Notes under the pieces: generated by a model
Databases searched by the model: none
Told to the model about the DNA's origin: nothing
What the model saw: only the letters and a program-made list of their open reading frames with translations
Position numbers and translations under genes: made by a program
Assembly (NCBI GenBank): GCA_038078755.1
Contig: JBBTSQ010000025.1
Coordinates: forward strand, 1-56,449
DNA from: JBBTSQ01 sp038078755
GTDB lineage: Bacteria; Patescibacteriota; Minisyncoccia; Phycocordibacterales; JBAYGS01
Length of the DNA: 56,449 bases
Direction: 5' to 3'
Part shown: positions 1-7,522 of the stretch, piece by piece
Layout: every line of letters begins with the position of its first letter
How positions within the stretch are numbered: position 1 is the stretch's first letter

Positions 1-435
1 TATCATCTTGAAAGGTCCGCCTGAAGGCGGGGGCTTTGCTCCCAAAGATGGATAGTAATACTCATAAATATCACTTGTACCATCCATATCATCAATTAAA
101 CCAACCTCTTGGAGCTTTTTCTTCAAATAACCCTCGCTTGCAACGAAGTCATCCAAACCAAGAACTGATTCAGTATTCCATGGGTTAATTTTCTTTCCTT
201 CTGTTTCCAGAATATACTGATACTCAGTTAATATACCCTCAAACATCTTCATGATTCGCTCTCCAACGATCATACGGTATTCTGCGATCCTCTTAGTATC
301 AAAATCAACTATTTTTTCTGGATGTTCATAAAAATCAAGCGGTATATTAAGACGCTCTCTGATAAGCCTTGATGTGTCCATACCCCTAACCAAACCATAG
401 GGGTCTACTTCTTTTTTCTCATACTCGAAAGACAT
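1..435 (-). CDS. hypothetical protein, C-terminus off the window
   Basis: An ATG at 435 opens a 145-codon frame that runs off the left edge with no stop, so the C-terminus is not visible. The protein is charged and soluble-looking, begins MSFEYEKKEVDPYGLVRG, and has no signal peptide or membrane segment in the visible part. A TATAAT box (minus strand, 451-456) with TTAAAT 17 bases upstream gives a promoter with a short leader and supports this start. I recognise no family. It is divergent from the transposase gene to its right. Confidence 0.6.
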   Translation of the reverse strand, partial: MSFEYEKKEVDPYGLVRGMDTSRLIRERLNIPLDFYEHPEKIVDFDTKRIAEYRMIVGERIMKMFEGILTEYQYILETEGKKINPWNTESVLGLDDFVASEGYLKKKLQEVGLIDDMDGTSDIYEYYYPSLGAKPPPSGGPFKMI

Positions 436-488
436 TTCTAATTTGAAGTGATTATACTCTCAATGGTATCATAATTTAACAAAGATGG

Positions 489-511
489 AAAACGGTACCT
501 GGTACCGTTTT
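489..511. repeat. left REP-like palindrome of the transposase
   Basis: Perfect inverted repeat: AACGGTACC, one T, GGTACCGTT, extended by A and T runs. The same palindrome recurs just after the transposase stop (1208-1245). Such short palindromes flanking a RAYT gene are what this enzyme family acts on. The left copy lies where the -35 region of the transposase promoter should be, so it could also affect its expression (inference). Confidence 0.8.
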
Positions 512-516
512 TGTGC

Positions 517-522
517 TATACT
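517..522 (+). promoter_or_regulatory. -10 box of the transposase gene, near-leaderless
   Basis: TATACT ends 7 bases before the ATG at 530, so the transcript should start at or within a base or two of the start codon. Confidence 0.5.
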
Positions 523-529
523 TTTATAC

Positions 530-1207
530 ATGCCTCGCCCACCCAGAGTAGATGTTGGAAATCATGTGTACCACGTACTCAATCGAGCAGTTGCACGAGT
601 AACACTTTTTGAAACTGAAGCGGACTACACATTGTTCGAAAGTGTCTTGGAAGAAATCACCTCAAGAACCGGCATACGTCTACTGACCTACTGTATTATG
701 CCCAATCACTTCCATCTTTTGTTATATCCAAAGAACGATGGTGAGTTGAGTACTTTTATGCACTTACTTACACTTACCCACACCCAAAGGTGGCACGCAG
801 AAAAAGGAACTGTGGGTTCGGGTCATTTATACCAAGGCCGATATAAATCTTTTTTAGTTGACACAGATCGATATTTTACTTCTGTATTTCGATATATTGA
901 ACAAAACCCTATTCGAGCAAAATTGGTCAAGAGGCCTGAAACGTGGCAATGGTCAGGTTTGTACCGCAGATTGTACGGATCAGAAAAATCGAAAAAATTA
1001 TTTTCACCCTTGCCCGTGGAACTACCAGAAGACTATCTTAAGTCACTCACCTTACCACTAAGTATTGTGGAAATAGAACAAATTAGAACATCAGTTAACC
1101 GTGGCCAACCATATGGTACAGACACCTGGCGAGAAAAAGTGACCACGGCTTTTAAACTTGAGTCAACTTTTAGAAAAGGTGGTAGACCAAGAAAAGACAG
1201 GGGGTAA
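530..1207 (+). CDS. REP-associated tyrosine transposase (RAYT, Y1/HUH family)
   Basis: Single-strand DNA transposase of the TnpA-REP (Y1_Tnp) family, which nicks palindromic REP sequences through one tyrosine. The product of 225 aa has the metal-binding HUH motif in MPNHFHLLL and the catalytic-tyrosine helix YIEQNPIRAKLV, plus the basic GRPRK tail seen in many RAYTs. I chose the ATG at 530 over an upstream one at 485 because the family core starts right after it (MPRPPRV) and a TATACT box lies 7 bases before it. The gene is bracketed by copies of AACGGTACC palindromes (489-511 and 1208-1245). It looks intact. RAYTs are usually single-copy, domesticated or slow-moving, and could mobilise hairpin elements elsewhere in the genome (inference). 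Confidence 0.9.
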   Translation: MPRPPRVDVGNHVYHVLNRAVARVTLFETEADYTLFESVLEEITSRTGIRLLTYCIMPNHFHLLLYPKNDGELSTFMHLLTLTHTQRWHAEKGTVGSGHLYQGRYKSFLVDTDRYFTSVFRYIEQNPIRAKLVKRPETWQWSGLYRRLYGSEKSKKLFSPLPVELPEDYLKSLTLPLSIVEIEQIRTSVNRGQPYGTDTWREKVTTAFKLESTFRKGGRPRKDRG

Positions 1208-1245
1208 GAAAACGGTACCTGGTACCGTTTTCTGGTACCGTTTTC
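1208..1245. repeat. right REP-like palindrome plus extra half-site
   Basis: Same AACGGTACC-T-GGTACCGTT palindrome as at 489-511, followed by a second GGTACCGTT half-site after TTCT. The left copy lacks the extra half-site, so the two ends are not equivalent. Confidence 0.8.
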
Positions 1246-1254
1246 TTAGGAATT

Positions 1255-1280
1255 AAAAACACCTGCGCTGGGTGTTTTTT
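1255..1280. terminator. bidirectional intrinsic terminator
   Basis: AAAAACACC stem, six-to-seven-base loop, GGTGTTTTTT. It lies between the convergent transposase gene and tRNA-Thr and can serve both. Confidence 0.7.
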
Positions 1281-1291
1281 AATTATTTCTG

Positions 1292-1364
1292 AGCCACCTG
1301 TCAGATTTGAACTGACGCGATCCCGTTTACAAAACGGGTGCTCTACCAACTGAGCTAAGGTGGC
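1292..1364 (-). tRNA. tRNA-Thr (TGT)
   Basis: Cloverleaf of 73 nt on the minus strand. The acceptor GCCACCT pairs with AGGTGGC, the discriminator is T, the anticodon loop is TTTGTAA, and the T-loop is TTCAAAT. CCA is not encoded. Confidence 0.95.
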
Positions 1365-1441
1365 GTTGACGCAGAAATGCCTGATATCTAAATTAGTAAT
1401 TTCTAATGAAGAGAACGGGGATACTATAGCAGAGAAAAAAG

Positions 1442-1484
1442 AAAAAACCAAGGCGTTCGCTTTGCGAACGCCTTGGTTTTTTCT
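1442..1484. terminator. strong bidirectional terminator
   Basis: AACCAAGGCGTTCGC / GCGAACGCCTTGGTT, almost perfectly paired, flanked by A-run and T-run. It separates tRNA-Thr from the 1501-1902 gene on the minus strand. Confidence 0.85.
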
Positions 1485-1500
1485 TTTTAGAAATTAGGCC

Positions 1501-1902
1501 TTAGGAATTAGAAATTTCTTCCTGTATCTTCTTCTTATGCTCCGCGATACTCTTTAAAAATACTGAACTTGCGCCGCCCTTCAAAAGCACTTCCCGCCCC
1601 TGCATGGTCTGCGCCATCCCCGTAAACTTGTGATGCACTTGCGCAAGCACTCGTCGCATACTATTGAGCGCAATATGGGTTGCATGCACAATAGCGTACA
1701 ACACCAAACTTTTTGATTTTTTCGGTTCCAAATGATCTTTAACCGTCCGGCCCACTGAAAAAAGTAGTAACACCGCCGGCTCAAGTGTGCGATTGATAGC
1801 TGTGAGCGGACTATCTTTACCCACAGATTCACGAAACTTGCACCAAAAGAGCGCGACGAGCGCGACGAGCGATATGATACCGATAGTGATGAGAGTAGGC
1901 AT
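1501..1902 (-). CDS. small single-pass membrane protein, unknown function
   Basis: 133 aa. Residues 3-21 (LITIGIISLVALVALFW) form one N-terminal membrane helix or signal anchor. The rest is basic and probably cytoplasmic or amphipathic, including the stretch SLVLYAIVHATHIALNSMRRVL. It lies just downstream of tsf on the same strand with a short spacer made of AT-rich word repeats, so it may be the last gene of the rpsB-tsf unit. A strong terminator follows it at 1442-1484. I recognise no family. Confidence 0.65.
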   Translation of the reverse strand: MPTLITIGIISLVALVALFWCKFRESVGKDSPLTAINRTLEPAVLLLFSVGRTVKDHLEPKKSKSLVLYAIVHATHIALNSMRRVLAQVHHKFTGMAQTMQGREVLLKGGASSVFLKSIAEHKKKIQEEISNS

Positions 1903-1965
1903 GCGTAAGATAAATTTCTAAGTCCTAAATTATAATTTCTAATATAAAAAAGACCGCGTCGTAAT

Positions 1966-2556
1966 TTATTTTCCAAGCACAGAATAACGGGTAAATCGAG
2001 ACACCTCGATCTTCTCGCCAAACTTCTGCACCGCCGCCAAAATGAGGCCAGCCACAGTCACGTCAGGATTTTTGATGAACGGCTGTTCAAGCAACACTTT
2101 CTCATTGAAATATGCCGCGAGTTTGCCATCGACAATCTGCGCGCGAATCTTTTCTGGTTTGCCCTTTGCCTCTTCTTCAAATACCTCTCGCGCTTTTGCT
2201 TTCATATCGTCAGTAATTTCTTCCACGCGAACGAACTCCGGCTTTGATGCCGCAATATGCATGGCAATATCATAGGCGAGCGCTTTAAATTCCGGATTAC
2301 CCGAGACAAAATCCGTCTCGCACGAAAGATCAACCAGCACACCAACCGTTCCAGCACCATGCAGATATGAAGCAATGGTGCCCGCTCCGAGTGTGCGGTC
2401 AGATTTCTTGGCGGCAATATCACTGCTCTTTTTACGCAAGATAACCACCGCCTTTTCCGTGTCGCCATTGGCCTCTTCAAGCGCTTTACGACACTGCATC
2501 ACTGACACACCAGTCTTTTCTCGCAATGCTTTGATTTGTTCAGTTGAGATATCCAT
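1966..2556 (-). CDS. tsf: elongation factor Ts
   Basis: Guanine-nucleotide exchange factor for EF-Tu. The N-terminal UBA-like part is clear (IKALREKTGVSVMQCRKALEE, then GDTEKAVVILRKK), followed by the family signature LVDLSCETDFVSGNPEF. At 196 aa it is much shorter than the 283-aa E. coli protein, keeping one core subdomain, as is common in reduced bacteria. It lies downstream of rpsB on the same strand, the usual rpsB-tsf order, but about 180 bases of low-complexity word repeat separate them, which is unusual for this pair. The ATG at 2556 begins MDISTEQIKAL, as expected for the family. Confidence 0.95.
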   Translation of the reverse strand: MDISTEQIKALREKTGVSVMQCRKALEEANGDTEKAVVILRKKSSDIAAKKSDRTLGAGTIASYLHGAGTVGVLVDLSCETDFVSGNPEFKALAYDIAMHIAASKPEFVRVEEITDDMKAKAREVFEEEAKGKPEKIRAQIVDGKLAAYFNEKVLLEQPFIKNPDVTVAGLILAAVQKFGEKIEVSRFTRYSVLGK

Positions 2557-2599
2557 AAATATAAGTCAGATAAAAATATAATCAGAGTACTAGTATACC

Positions 2600-2739
2600 A
2601 AAGGGTGCTTTAACTCACAATTTACAACACGAAACTTACAACTTACAATTCACAACAAACAATATGACCAGAAATAGTGCGAGTGAAGGAAGTTGGTCCA
2701 CACGTTCTGATTGTGTGTTGTCAGTTGTTAATTGTTTGT
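2600..2739. repeat. AT-rich word repeat (acaactcacaac family) between rpsB and tsf
   Basis: A run of variations on ACAACTTACAACTCACAAC on the left and its complement (TTGTCAGTTGTTAATTG) on the right, with a non-repetitive centre. The two halves can pair. The same words occur at many other intergenic places in the window. Confidence 0.6.
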
Positions 2740-3477
2740 CTAAGCATTTGGAGACTTCGTCTCAAATGCTTTCTTCCCCGCCTGATATGCCGACACAATT
2801 TCATTTACAAAAAGTTCAATACTAGTGCGAGATGAGTCGTTACCCACAATCGGAAAATTGACCTTGGTGATATCGCAATCAGAGCTTGCAAGCGCCACTA
2901 CCGGCACATGCTGCTTTCGCGCTTCTTCTACCGCAATCGCTTCACGCTTTGGATCGATCACAAACATCACTTTTGGCGCGGTCTTCATCGAAGCGATACC
3001 TGAAAACATATACTGGAGATTGTCGATTTCTCGGTCAATCAACAGACGCTCTTTTTTGGTGTACTTGATCAACTCACCTTTTTCTTTTTGTGAAAGCAAC
3101 ATTTCCATTCGCTCAACGCGCTTTTTGATTTCAGGAAAATTAGTGAAAGTGCCTCCGATCCATCGGCCATCAACATACGGCATCGCAAGCGCTTGCGCGC
3201 CACGCTTGACCGAAGCCTTTGCTTCACTCTTGCCACCAACAAAAAGAATCATTCCCCCTGCCTGTGCAACGGAAGTAACAAATGCTTTTGCCTTGTCGAG
3301 ACTGTCTTTGCTTTTTTCAAGATCAAAAATTTCTACGCGGTTTTTAGCGCCAAAAATGTACGGCTTAGTCGACGGGTGTCGGCGACTCTTTGAGTAGGCA
3401 AAATGCGCGCCAGCTTTGAAAAGCGCGGTGATCGCCGGATTAACTTTAGTATCAGCGGTAGTGGTTGTTTTTTCCAT
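2740..3477 (-). CDS. rpsB: 30S ribosomal protein S2
   Basis: Structural protein of the small subunit, 245 aa from the ATG at 3477. The S2 family pattern is present: FKAGAHFAYSKSRRHPSTKPYIFG near the N-terminus, then DLEKSKDSLDKA, ILFVGGKSEAK, RWIGGTFTNF, and APKVMFVIDP followed by EAIAVEEARK. The open frame extends further upstream, but that part is non-homologous and runs through a structured repeat. A TAGACT box (3486-3491) 8 bases before this ATG argues for a near-leaderless message starting here. The gene precedes tsf. Confidence 0.95.
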   Translation of the reverse strand: MEKTTTTADTKVNPAITALFKAGAHFAYSKSRRHPSTKPYIFGAKNRVEIFDLEKSKDSLDKAKAFVTSVAQAGGMILFVGGKSEAKASVKRGAQALAMPYVDGRWIGGTFTNFPEIKKRVERMEMLLSQKEKGELIKYTKKERLLIDREIDNLQYMFSGIASMKTAPKVMFVIDPKREAIAVEEARKQHVPVVALASSDCDITKVNFPIVGNDSSRTSIELFVNEIVSAYQAGKKAFETKSPNA

Positions 3478-3485
3478 GTCGGTAG

Positions 3486-3491
3486 AGTCTA
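3486..3491 (-). promoter_or_regulatory. -10 box of rpsB, near-leaderless
   Basis: TAGACT on the minus strand, 8 bases before the rpsB ATG. Confidence 0.5.
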
Positions 3492-3541
3492 GCATATGGG
3501 GGGAAAGGGTGCAATAGGAGGTATGAAGTAAAGAGTTGCTA

Positions 3542-3640
3542 CTCTTTGATCCACCTTCGACTCGGACGCTGTGTGAATGCAGACATTCCCACGCGCTCCT
3601 CGCTCGGTGGAATAAAATGTATAAAGTATAAAGGAAGAAA
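3542..3640 (-). repeat. framework/variable-hairpin repeat, type CGAGTCGAA, copy 1
   Basis: Read on the minus strand: a phrase with CGAGCGAGGAGCGCGTGG, a small hairpin AATG/CATT, then CACAGCGTCCGAGTCGAA. The same arms around a different centre occur at 29215-29310 on the plus strand. Both copies are preceded by the same ATACTTTATAC-type word run. Confidence 0.6.
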
Positions 3641-3653
3641 AGACACAAAAGAA

Positions 3654-3680
3654 AACACCGTCCGGAATCCGGACGGTGTT
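3654..3680 (-). terminator. hairpin, probable minus-strand terminator
   Basis: AACACCGTCCGG / CCGGACGGTGTT, followed on the minus strand by TTTTCTTTTG. It lies between csaA and rpsB. Confidence 0.6.
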
Positions 3681-3761
3681 GCGAAAGGGACAGTGCTACT
3701 TCTTTACATCACCCAAGATACGTTCGACATGTGGGAAATTGTTTGGGTGCTATTTTAAGAT

Positions 3762-3925
3762 TAATTAGAGCCATATTTTTAACTTTTCGCCGTGGCGTGG
3801 CTCTGTGTAGGCCTAAAAGTGCTAAACGGCTCACTTCCGCAGACCGTGCGGGAGTGAGCCGTTCAAGGATTTCATGGCTCTGCCACAAGTCCATTTGGGA
3901 TATTTTTGTTGGATTTCTAACTAAG
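3762..3925 (+). repeat. composite GGCTC-hairpin repeat, copy 1
   Basis: Contains GCCGTGGCGTGGCTC, then a long hairpin with arms AACGGCTCACTTCCGC and GCGGGAGTGAGCCGTT, then TTTCATGGCTCTGCC. The order matches copies at 12957-13288, 20763-20987 and 36418-36690. This copy lacks the TTAAAGGCTCAACCC module. It fills the 3478-3938 gap together with the neighbouring hairpins; I see no gene there. Confidence 0.75.
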
Positions 3926-3938
3926 TTAAGTATGCATC

Positions 3939-4280
3939 CTAAAACAACTTTCCGCCGATAACAGCCTGTGATACACCCCCATCCGGAGCAATCAAAACCA
4001 CCTTTCCGTCCGCATCAGGGACACCAAGTGTCAGCACTTCTGAAAGAAATGGTCCGATTTTGCGTGGAGGAAAATTCACCACCCCAAGCACGAGCTTGCC
4101 CGTCAAAGCTTCTTTGGTATACAGAGACACAATCTGGACCGAAGATTGCTTGACCCCGATTTCTGGACCAAAATCAATTTTAAGTTTGTATGCTGGCTTT
4201 TTTGCTTCAGGGAAATCATTCACCTCTACAATCTTCCCCACTCGAATATCTAGTTTTTGAAAATCTTCAATGGTGGCCAT
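3939..4280 (-). CDS. csaA: CsaA-like tRNA-binding domain protein
   Basis: Stand-alone OB-fold tRNA-binding protein of the CsaA / MetRS-C-terminal type, 113 aa. Family phrases run its full length: FQKLDIRVGKIVEV, KKPAYKLKIDFGPEIGVKQSSVQI, LVLGVVNFPPRKIGPFLSEVL and VLIAPDGGV. CsaA proteins bind tRNA as dimers and have been linked to export in Bacillus; the role here is not shown by context. It sits alone on the minus strand between gyrA and the composite repeat. Confidence 0.9.
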   Translation of the reverse strand: MATIEDFQKLDIRVGKIVEVNDFPEAKKPAYKLKIDFGPEIGVKQSSVQIVSLYTKEALTGKLVLGVVNFPPRKIGPFLSEVLTLGVPDADGKVVLIAPDGGVSQAVIGGKLF

Positions 4281-4333
4281 GTTTTATTTTTTAGAATTTT
4301 TAATAATAACAATAAAAATATAAAGAACCACTA

Positions 4334-4452
4334 AACTTTCAAAATGGCTTTAGATGCGCGAAGCCGGCGAGTACAGCGACCAAAGTGTAGTTAGACCTAC
4401 ACTGCGGGAGCGGACGGAGCCGGCGACAAAGCAGATGAGGCTATTTTGAAAG
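4334..4452 (+). repeat. framework/variable-hairpin repeat (GGAGCG type), copy 1
   Basis: Outer arms CTTTCAAAATGGCT and AGGCTATTTTGAAAG pair. Inside are GCGAAGCCGGCGAG, CGACCAAA, a variable hairpin GTGTAG/CTACAC, then TGCGGGAGCGGACGGAGC and GCGACAAA. The same framework with a different hairpin occurs at 9347-9458 and, inverted, at 16448-16560. The right arm reaches the gyrA 3' end. Confidence 0.75.
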
Positions 4453-4454
4453 TT

Positions 4455-6929
4455 TTACAGACAGACGGCGGAAGCCAAAGTATCTCCATCGCGTAGTCTC
4501 ATAATTCGTACCCCCTGCGTCTGTCGTCCCAACGTTGGAATTTCTTTAATACTACATCGGATCACCTGACTCTTTTTTGAAATAGCCACCAGCTCTGATT
4601 CCACCTCGGCCTCTACCGATTCCACCACACTCGAGGTGATCACCTTGCCCGTCTTGTCGGTCACTTTGGCAGTCAAAATACCGGAGCCACCGCGTTTTTG
4701 TGTTTTGTATTCAGACAATTCGGTCTGCTTGCCGTAGCCACCAGACATAATCACGAGGAGTGTCGGCTTCTTCATTCCTTTTTGCACCACATCCGCTCCG
4801 ATCACCGTGTCTCCTTTTTCAAGACGCATCGCGATCACACCCATTGCTGTTCGGCCCATTTCCCGAATATCACTTTCTTTAAATCGAATCGACTGTCCTT
4901 CGGAAGTGGCTAGCACAATCTCATCACCTTTTTCTACAAAGCGCACCGAGACCAATGAGTCCCCCGCTTCAAGCCCAATTGAAATCAAACCGCTTCGACG
5001 AACATCGTGGAACGATTCCGCTTTCACTTTTTTGCCGGTGCCATGTTTGGTGACCATAAACAGACTCAAGTCACTCTTCTTCACTTCTTTTGGCATTGGC
5101 AAAATCGAAGTGACTTTTTCGTCATCAGCCAGTTGGAGGAAATTCACAATTGCCTTGCCCTTTGTGGCACGCTTGCCTTCGGGAATTTCGTGCATCTTGA
5201 TCTGATAGGCCTTGCCTTTGTCGGTAAAGAACAAGAGGTCTGCGTGCGTGTTGGTGTTGATGATATGCGTAATAAAATCTTCTTCTTTGGTATCCAAATC
5301 CACCACGCCGACTCCGCCGCGCTTTTGTTTGCGATATTCCTCCGGCGCGGTGCGCTTGATATAGCCGCCAGCGGTCAGCACCAACACTGATTCAACATCC
5401 GGAATCAAATCTTCATCAGACAATTCTTGTACACCGCCTTTGATCACTTTAGTTCGGCGTTCATCGGCGTATTTTGCTTTAATCTCGGCCAGTTCGGTCT
5501 TGATAATCGCCAAAATGCGTTTTGAGTTGGCCAAAATATCTTTGAGTTCTTTAATCAATGCTTGCACGGCAGTGAGTTCATCTTCAAGCTTCTTGCGTTC
5601 AAGTCCCGCGAGCTTTTGCAAACGCATATCGAGGATGGCGTTGGCCTGCAATTCTGAAAATTTAAACTGCTTCATCAAGCCAGCACGCGCCTCGACGACA
5701 TCTTTTGATTTCTTAATCAATTTGATGATCTCGTCGATATGATCGAGCGCCTTGGTGAGTCCGAGCAAAATGTGCTCGCGAGCCAGCGCGTCTTTCAAAT
5801 CAAACTCCGTACGCTTGCGAATCACCTCTTTACGGTGCTTCACAAATTCTTCGAGCATTACTTTCAGTGACAATGTCTGGGGAATACCGTCGACAAGCGC
5901 CACGAGATTGAAATGGAATGCGTCCTCGAGACGAGTATGTCGATAGAGCATGTTGAGCACTTTTTGCGGATGAGCACCCTGCTTGAGGTCGATAGCAATG
6001 CGAATATCTTTTGCTGATTCATCACGGAGTCCTTTGATACCTTCAATCTTTTTGTCGCGTACCAAGTCGGCAATCGCCATGAGCAAATCCGCCTTCACCA
6101 ATCGATACGGAATCGACGTAATAATAATTTGAAAATTGCCTTTTTTATCTTCCACAATTTCCGCCACACCACGAGTGACCACACTGCCCTTGCCGGTCGA
6201 ATATGCGTGACGCAAATCTTTTTCACCATAAATCAATCCTCCGGTCGGAAAATCGGGACCTTTCACAAACTTCAGCAAGTCTTCGGTACTAGCATCCTTA
6301 TCATCAATCAAATGTACCGTCGCATCCACCAATTCGCCTAAATTGTGCGGAGGAATGTTGGTCGCCATACCGACAGCGATACCAAGCGTGCCATTTAAAA
6401 GTAGATTGGGAACAGCTGCTGGAAGTACGGCCGGCTCTTTGCGAGTGTTGTCGTAGTTGGGTCGCCACAGTACAGTCTCTTTTTCAAGATCGCGAAGCAT
6501 TTCGCCAGACACACGAGACATTTTTGCTTCAGTATAGCGGTGTGCTGCGGGATTATCTCCATCGATCGACCCGAAGTTTCCTTGACCCGAGATAAGTGGA
6601 TAGCGATAGGTAAAATCCTGCGCCATACCCACCATCGACATATACACCGCCATATCTCCGTGCGGGTGATACTTACCAAGCACATCTCCCACCACTGTTG
6701 CGGATTTTCGAAAGCGAGCAGAAGCAGTCAGCCCCATTTCATGCATGGCAAACAGGATACGGCGGTGTACTGGCTTTAGACCATCGCGGACATCGGGAAG
6801 TGCGCGATCGGTGATCACCGACATCGCATAGTCGAGATATGAGGTGCGCATTTCTGCCACAATTTCTTGGGACACAACGCCTTTGTTTGGGTCGCGCGGA
6901 ACCTCTAGTTGTTCGTCTTTTTCAGCCAT
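4455..6929 (-). CDS. gyrA: DNA gyrase subunit A
   Basis: Breakage-reunion subunit of type IIA topoisomerase, 824 aa, full length. The winged-helix domain has the catalytic tyrosine at about residue 132 in AAHRYTEAKM, the tower and coiled coil follow, and the C-terminal beta-pinwheel starts near residue 500 with repeats such as KRGGVGVVDL and KRGGSGILTA, which resemble the GyrA box. This favours GyrA over ParC. In the quinolone-determining region KYHPHGDMAVYM, the positions matching E. coli Ser83 and Asp87 are both Met (about 93 and 97), so the usual water-metal bridge to fluoroquinolones is absent. gyrB is not in the window. A TATACT box lies some 70 bases upstream, giving a leadered transcript. 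Confidence 0.95.
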   Translation of the reverse strand: MAEKDEQLEVPRDPNKGVVSQEIVAEMRTSYLDYAMSVITDRALPDVRDGLKPVHRRILFAMHEMGLTASARFRKSATVVGDVLGKYHPHGDMAVYMSMVGMAQDFTYRYPLISGQGNFGSIDGDNPAAHRYTEAKMSRVSGEMLRDLEKETVLWRPNYDNTRKEPAVLPAAVPNLLLNGTLGIAVGMATNIPPHNLGELVDATVHLIDDKDASTEDLLKFVKGPDFPTGGLIYGEKDLRHAYSTGKGSVVTRGVAEIVEDKKGNFQIIITSIPYRLVKADLLMAIADLVRDKKIEGIKGLRDESAKDIRIAIDLKQGAHPQKVLNMLYRHTRLEDAFHFNLVALVDGIPQTLSLKVMLEEFVKHRKEVIRKRTEFDLKDALAREHILLGLTKALDHIDEIIKLIKKSKDVVEARAGLMKQFKFSELQANAILDMRLQKLAGLERKKLEDELTAVQALIKELKDILANSKRILAIIKTELAEIKAKYADERRTKVIKGGVQELSDEDLIPDVESVLVLTAGGYIKRTAPEEYRKQKRGGVGVVDLDTKEEDFITHIINTNTHADLLFFTDKGKAYQIKMHEIPEGKRATKGKAIVNFLQLADDEKVTSILPMPKEVKKSDLSLFMVTKHGTGKKVKAESFHDVRRSGLISIGLEAGDSLVSVRFVEKGDEIVLATSEGQSIRFKESDIREMGRTAMGVIAMRLEKGDTVIGADVVQKGMKKPTLLVIMSGGYGKQTELSEYKTQKRGGSGILTAKVTDKTGKVITSSVVESVEAEVESELVAISKKSQVIRCSIKEIPTLGRQTQGVRIMRLRDGDTLASAVCL

Positions 6930-7019
6930 AGGTGATTTAGCGAAATCATGTCGCGCAATCGTCCATTAAAGCGCGACGCTCTTTTCTTTATTAAGAGTTT
7001 AGTATAGCATTTTCAGGCC

Positions 7020-7165
7020 AAATTCACAATCAACAACTCACAACAAACAACATACTACCAGAGGAACTCCTTCGATGATAAGTCGAGGNNNNNNNNNNTC
7101 GCTTCGCGACCGCTCGACTTATCTCCTCTTATTATTGTGAGTTGTCTGTTGTTGGTTGTGGGTTT
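7020..7165. repeat. word repeats bracketing a hairpin, with assembly gap in the loop
   Basis: Left arm CAACTCACAACAAACAAC, inner stem GATAAGTCGAG / CTCGACTTATC, right arm TTGTGAGTTGTC. The N gap sits in the loop of the inner stem. The right arm overlaps the stop end of the gene at 7132. Confidence 0.7.
7089..7098. other. assembly gap (10 N)
   Basis: Ten ambiguous bases. The true length is unknown; the position inside a hairpin loop suggests the assembly broke at the palindrome. Confidence 0.95.
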
Positions 7166-7473
7166 ATTTCCTCCGTACTCGTCGCAGGAAGCACCTCTAA
7201 TCCACCATCAGTATCGAACTTCGTCTTCAAATCATCCACATTTTTACTAAAATTATCCGAGAATTGGGAGAATGATTTTTTGAGCGTATCAAACGGCCCC
7301 GGCGCATCAACAGCGGGCAATGTATCCGTATTAGGAGTGGAAAAAGTCAGGGCGCGATTGGTCGAAAGCCATATACCAATAATCGCCACCACCAACACGA
7401 TCGTCGTACCGATAGCAATCCGCTCGCGCACCACCGCTGGCTTATTTCGTACGTTTTGTAAAAAATCAGACAT
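7132..7473 (-). CDS. small single-pass membrane protein, unknown
   Basis: 113 aa: about 20 cytoplasmic residues, one membrane helix (IGTTIVLVVAIIGIWL, residues 21-37), then a hydrophilic outer part with a short heptad-like stretch FDTLKKSFSQFSDNFSKNVDDL. A GGGGAG Shine-Dalgarno lies 8 bases before the ATG. It follows the MBL-fold gene by about 50 bases on the same strand, so they are probably cotranscribed. The last residues (PQPTTDNSQ) are encoded by an ACAACCAACAACAGAC word repeat, so the C-terminus looks like read-through into repeat DNA. No family recognised. Confidence 0.7.
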   Translation of the reverse strand: MSDFLQNVRNKPAVVRERIAIGTTIVLVVAIIGIWLSTNRALTFSTPNTDTLPAVDAPGPFDTLKKSFSQFSDNFSKNVDDLKTKFDTDGGLEVLPATSTEEINPQPTTDNSQ

Positions 7474-7522
7474 TTTTTGCTCTCCCCATTTAGAAATTAG
7501 GAATTATAATTTAGAAATTGTG

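Noticed and set aside
2740..3648. N-terminally extended S2 protein
   Set aside because: The extra 57 residues are non-homologous and pass through a hairpin repeat; the internal ATG has a -10 box at leaderless distance and matches the family start.
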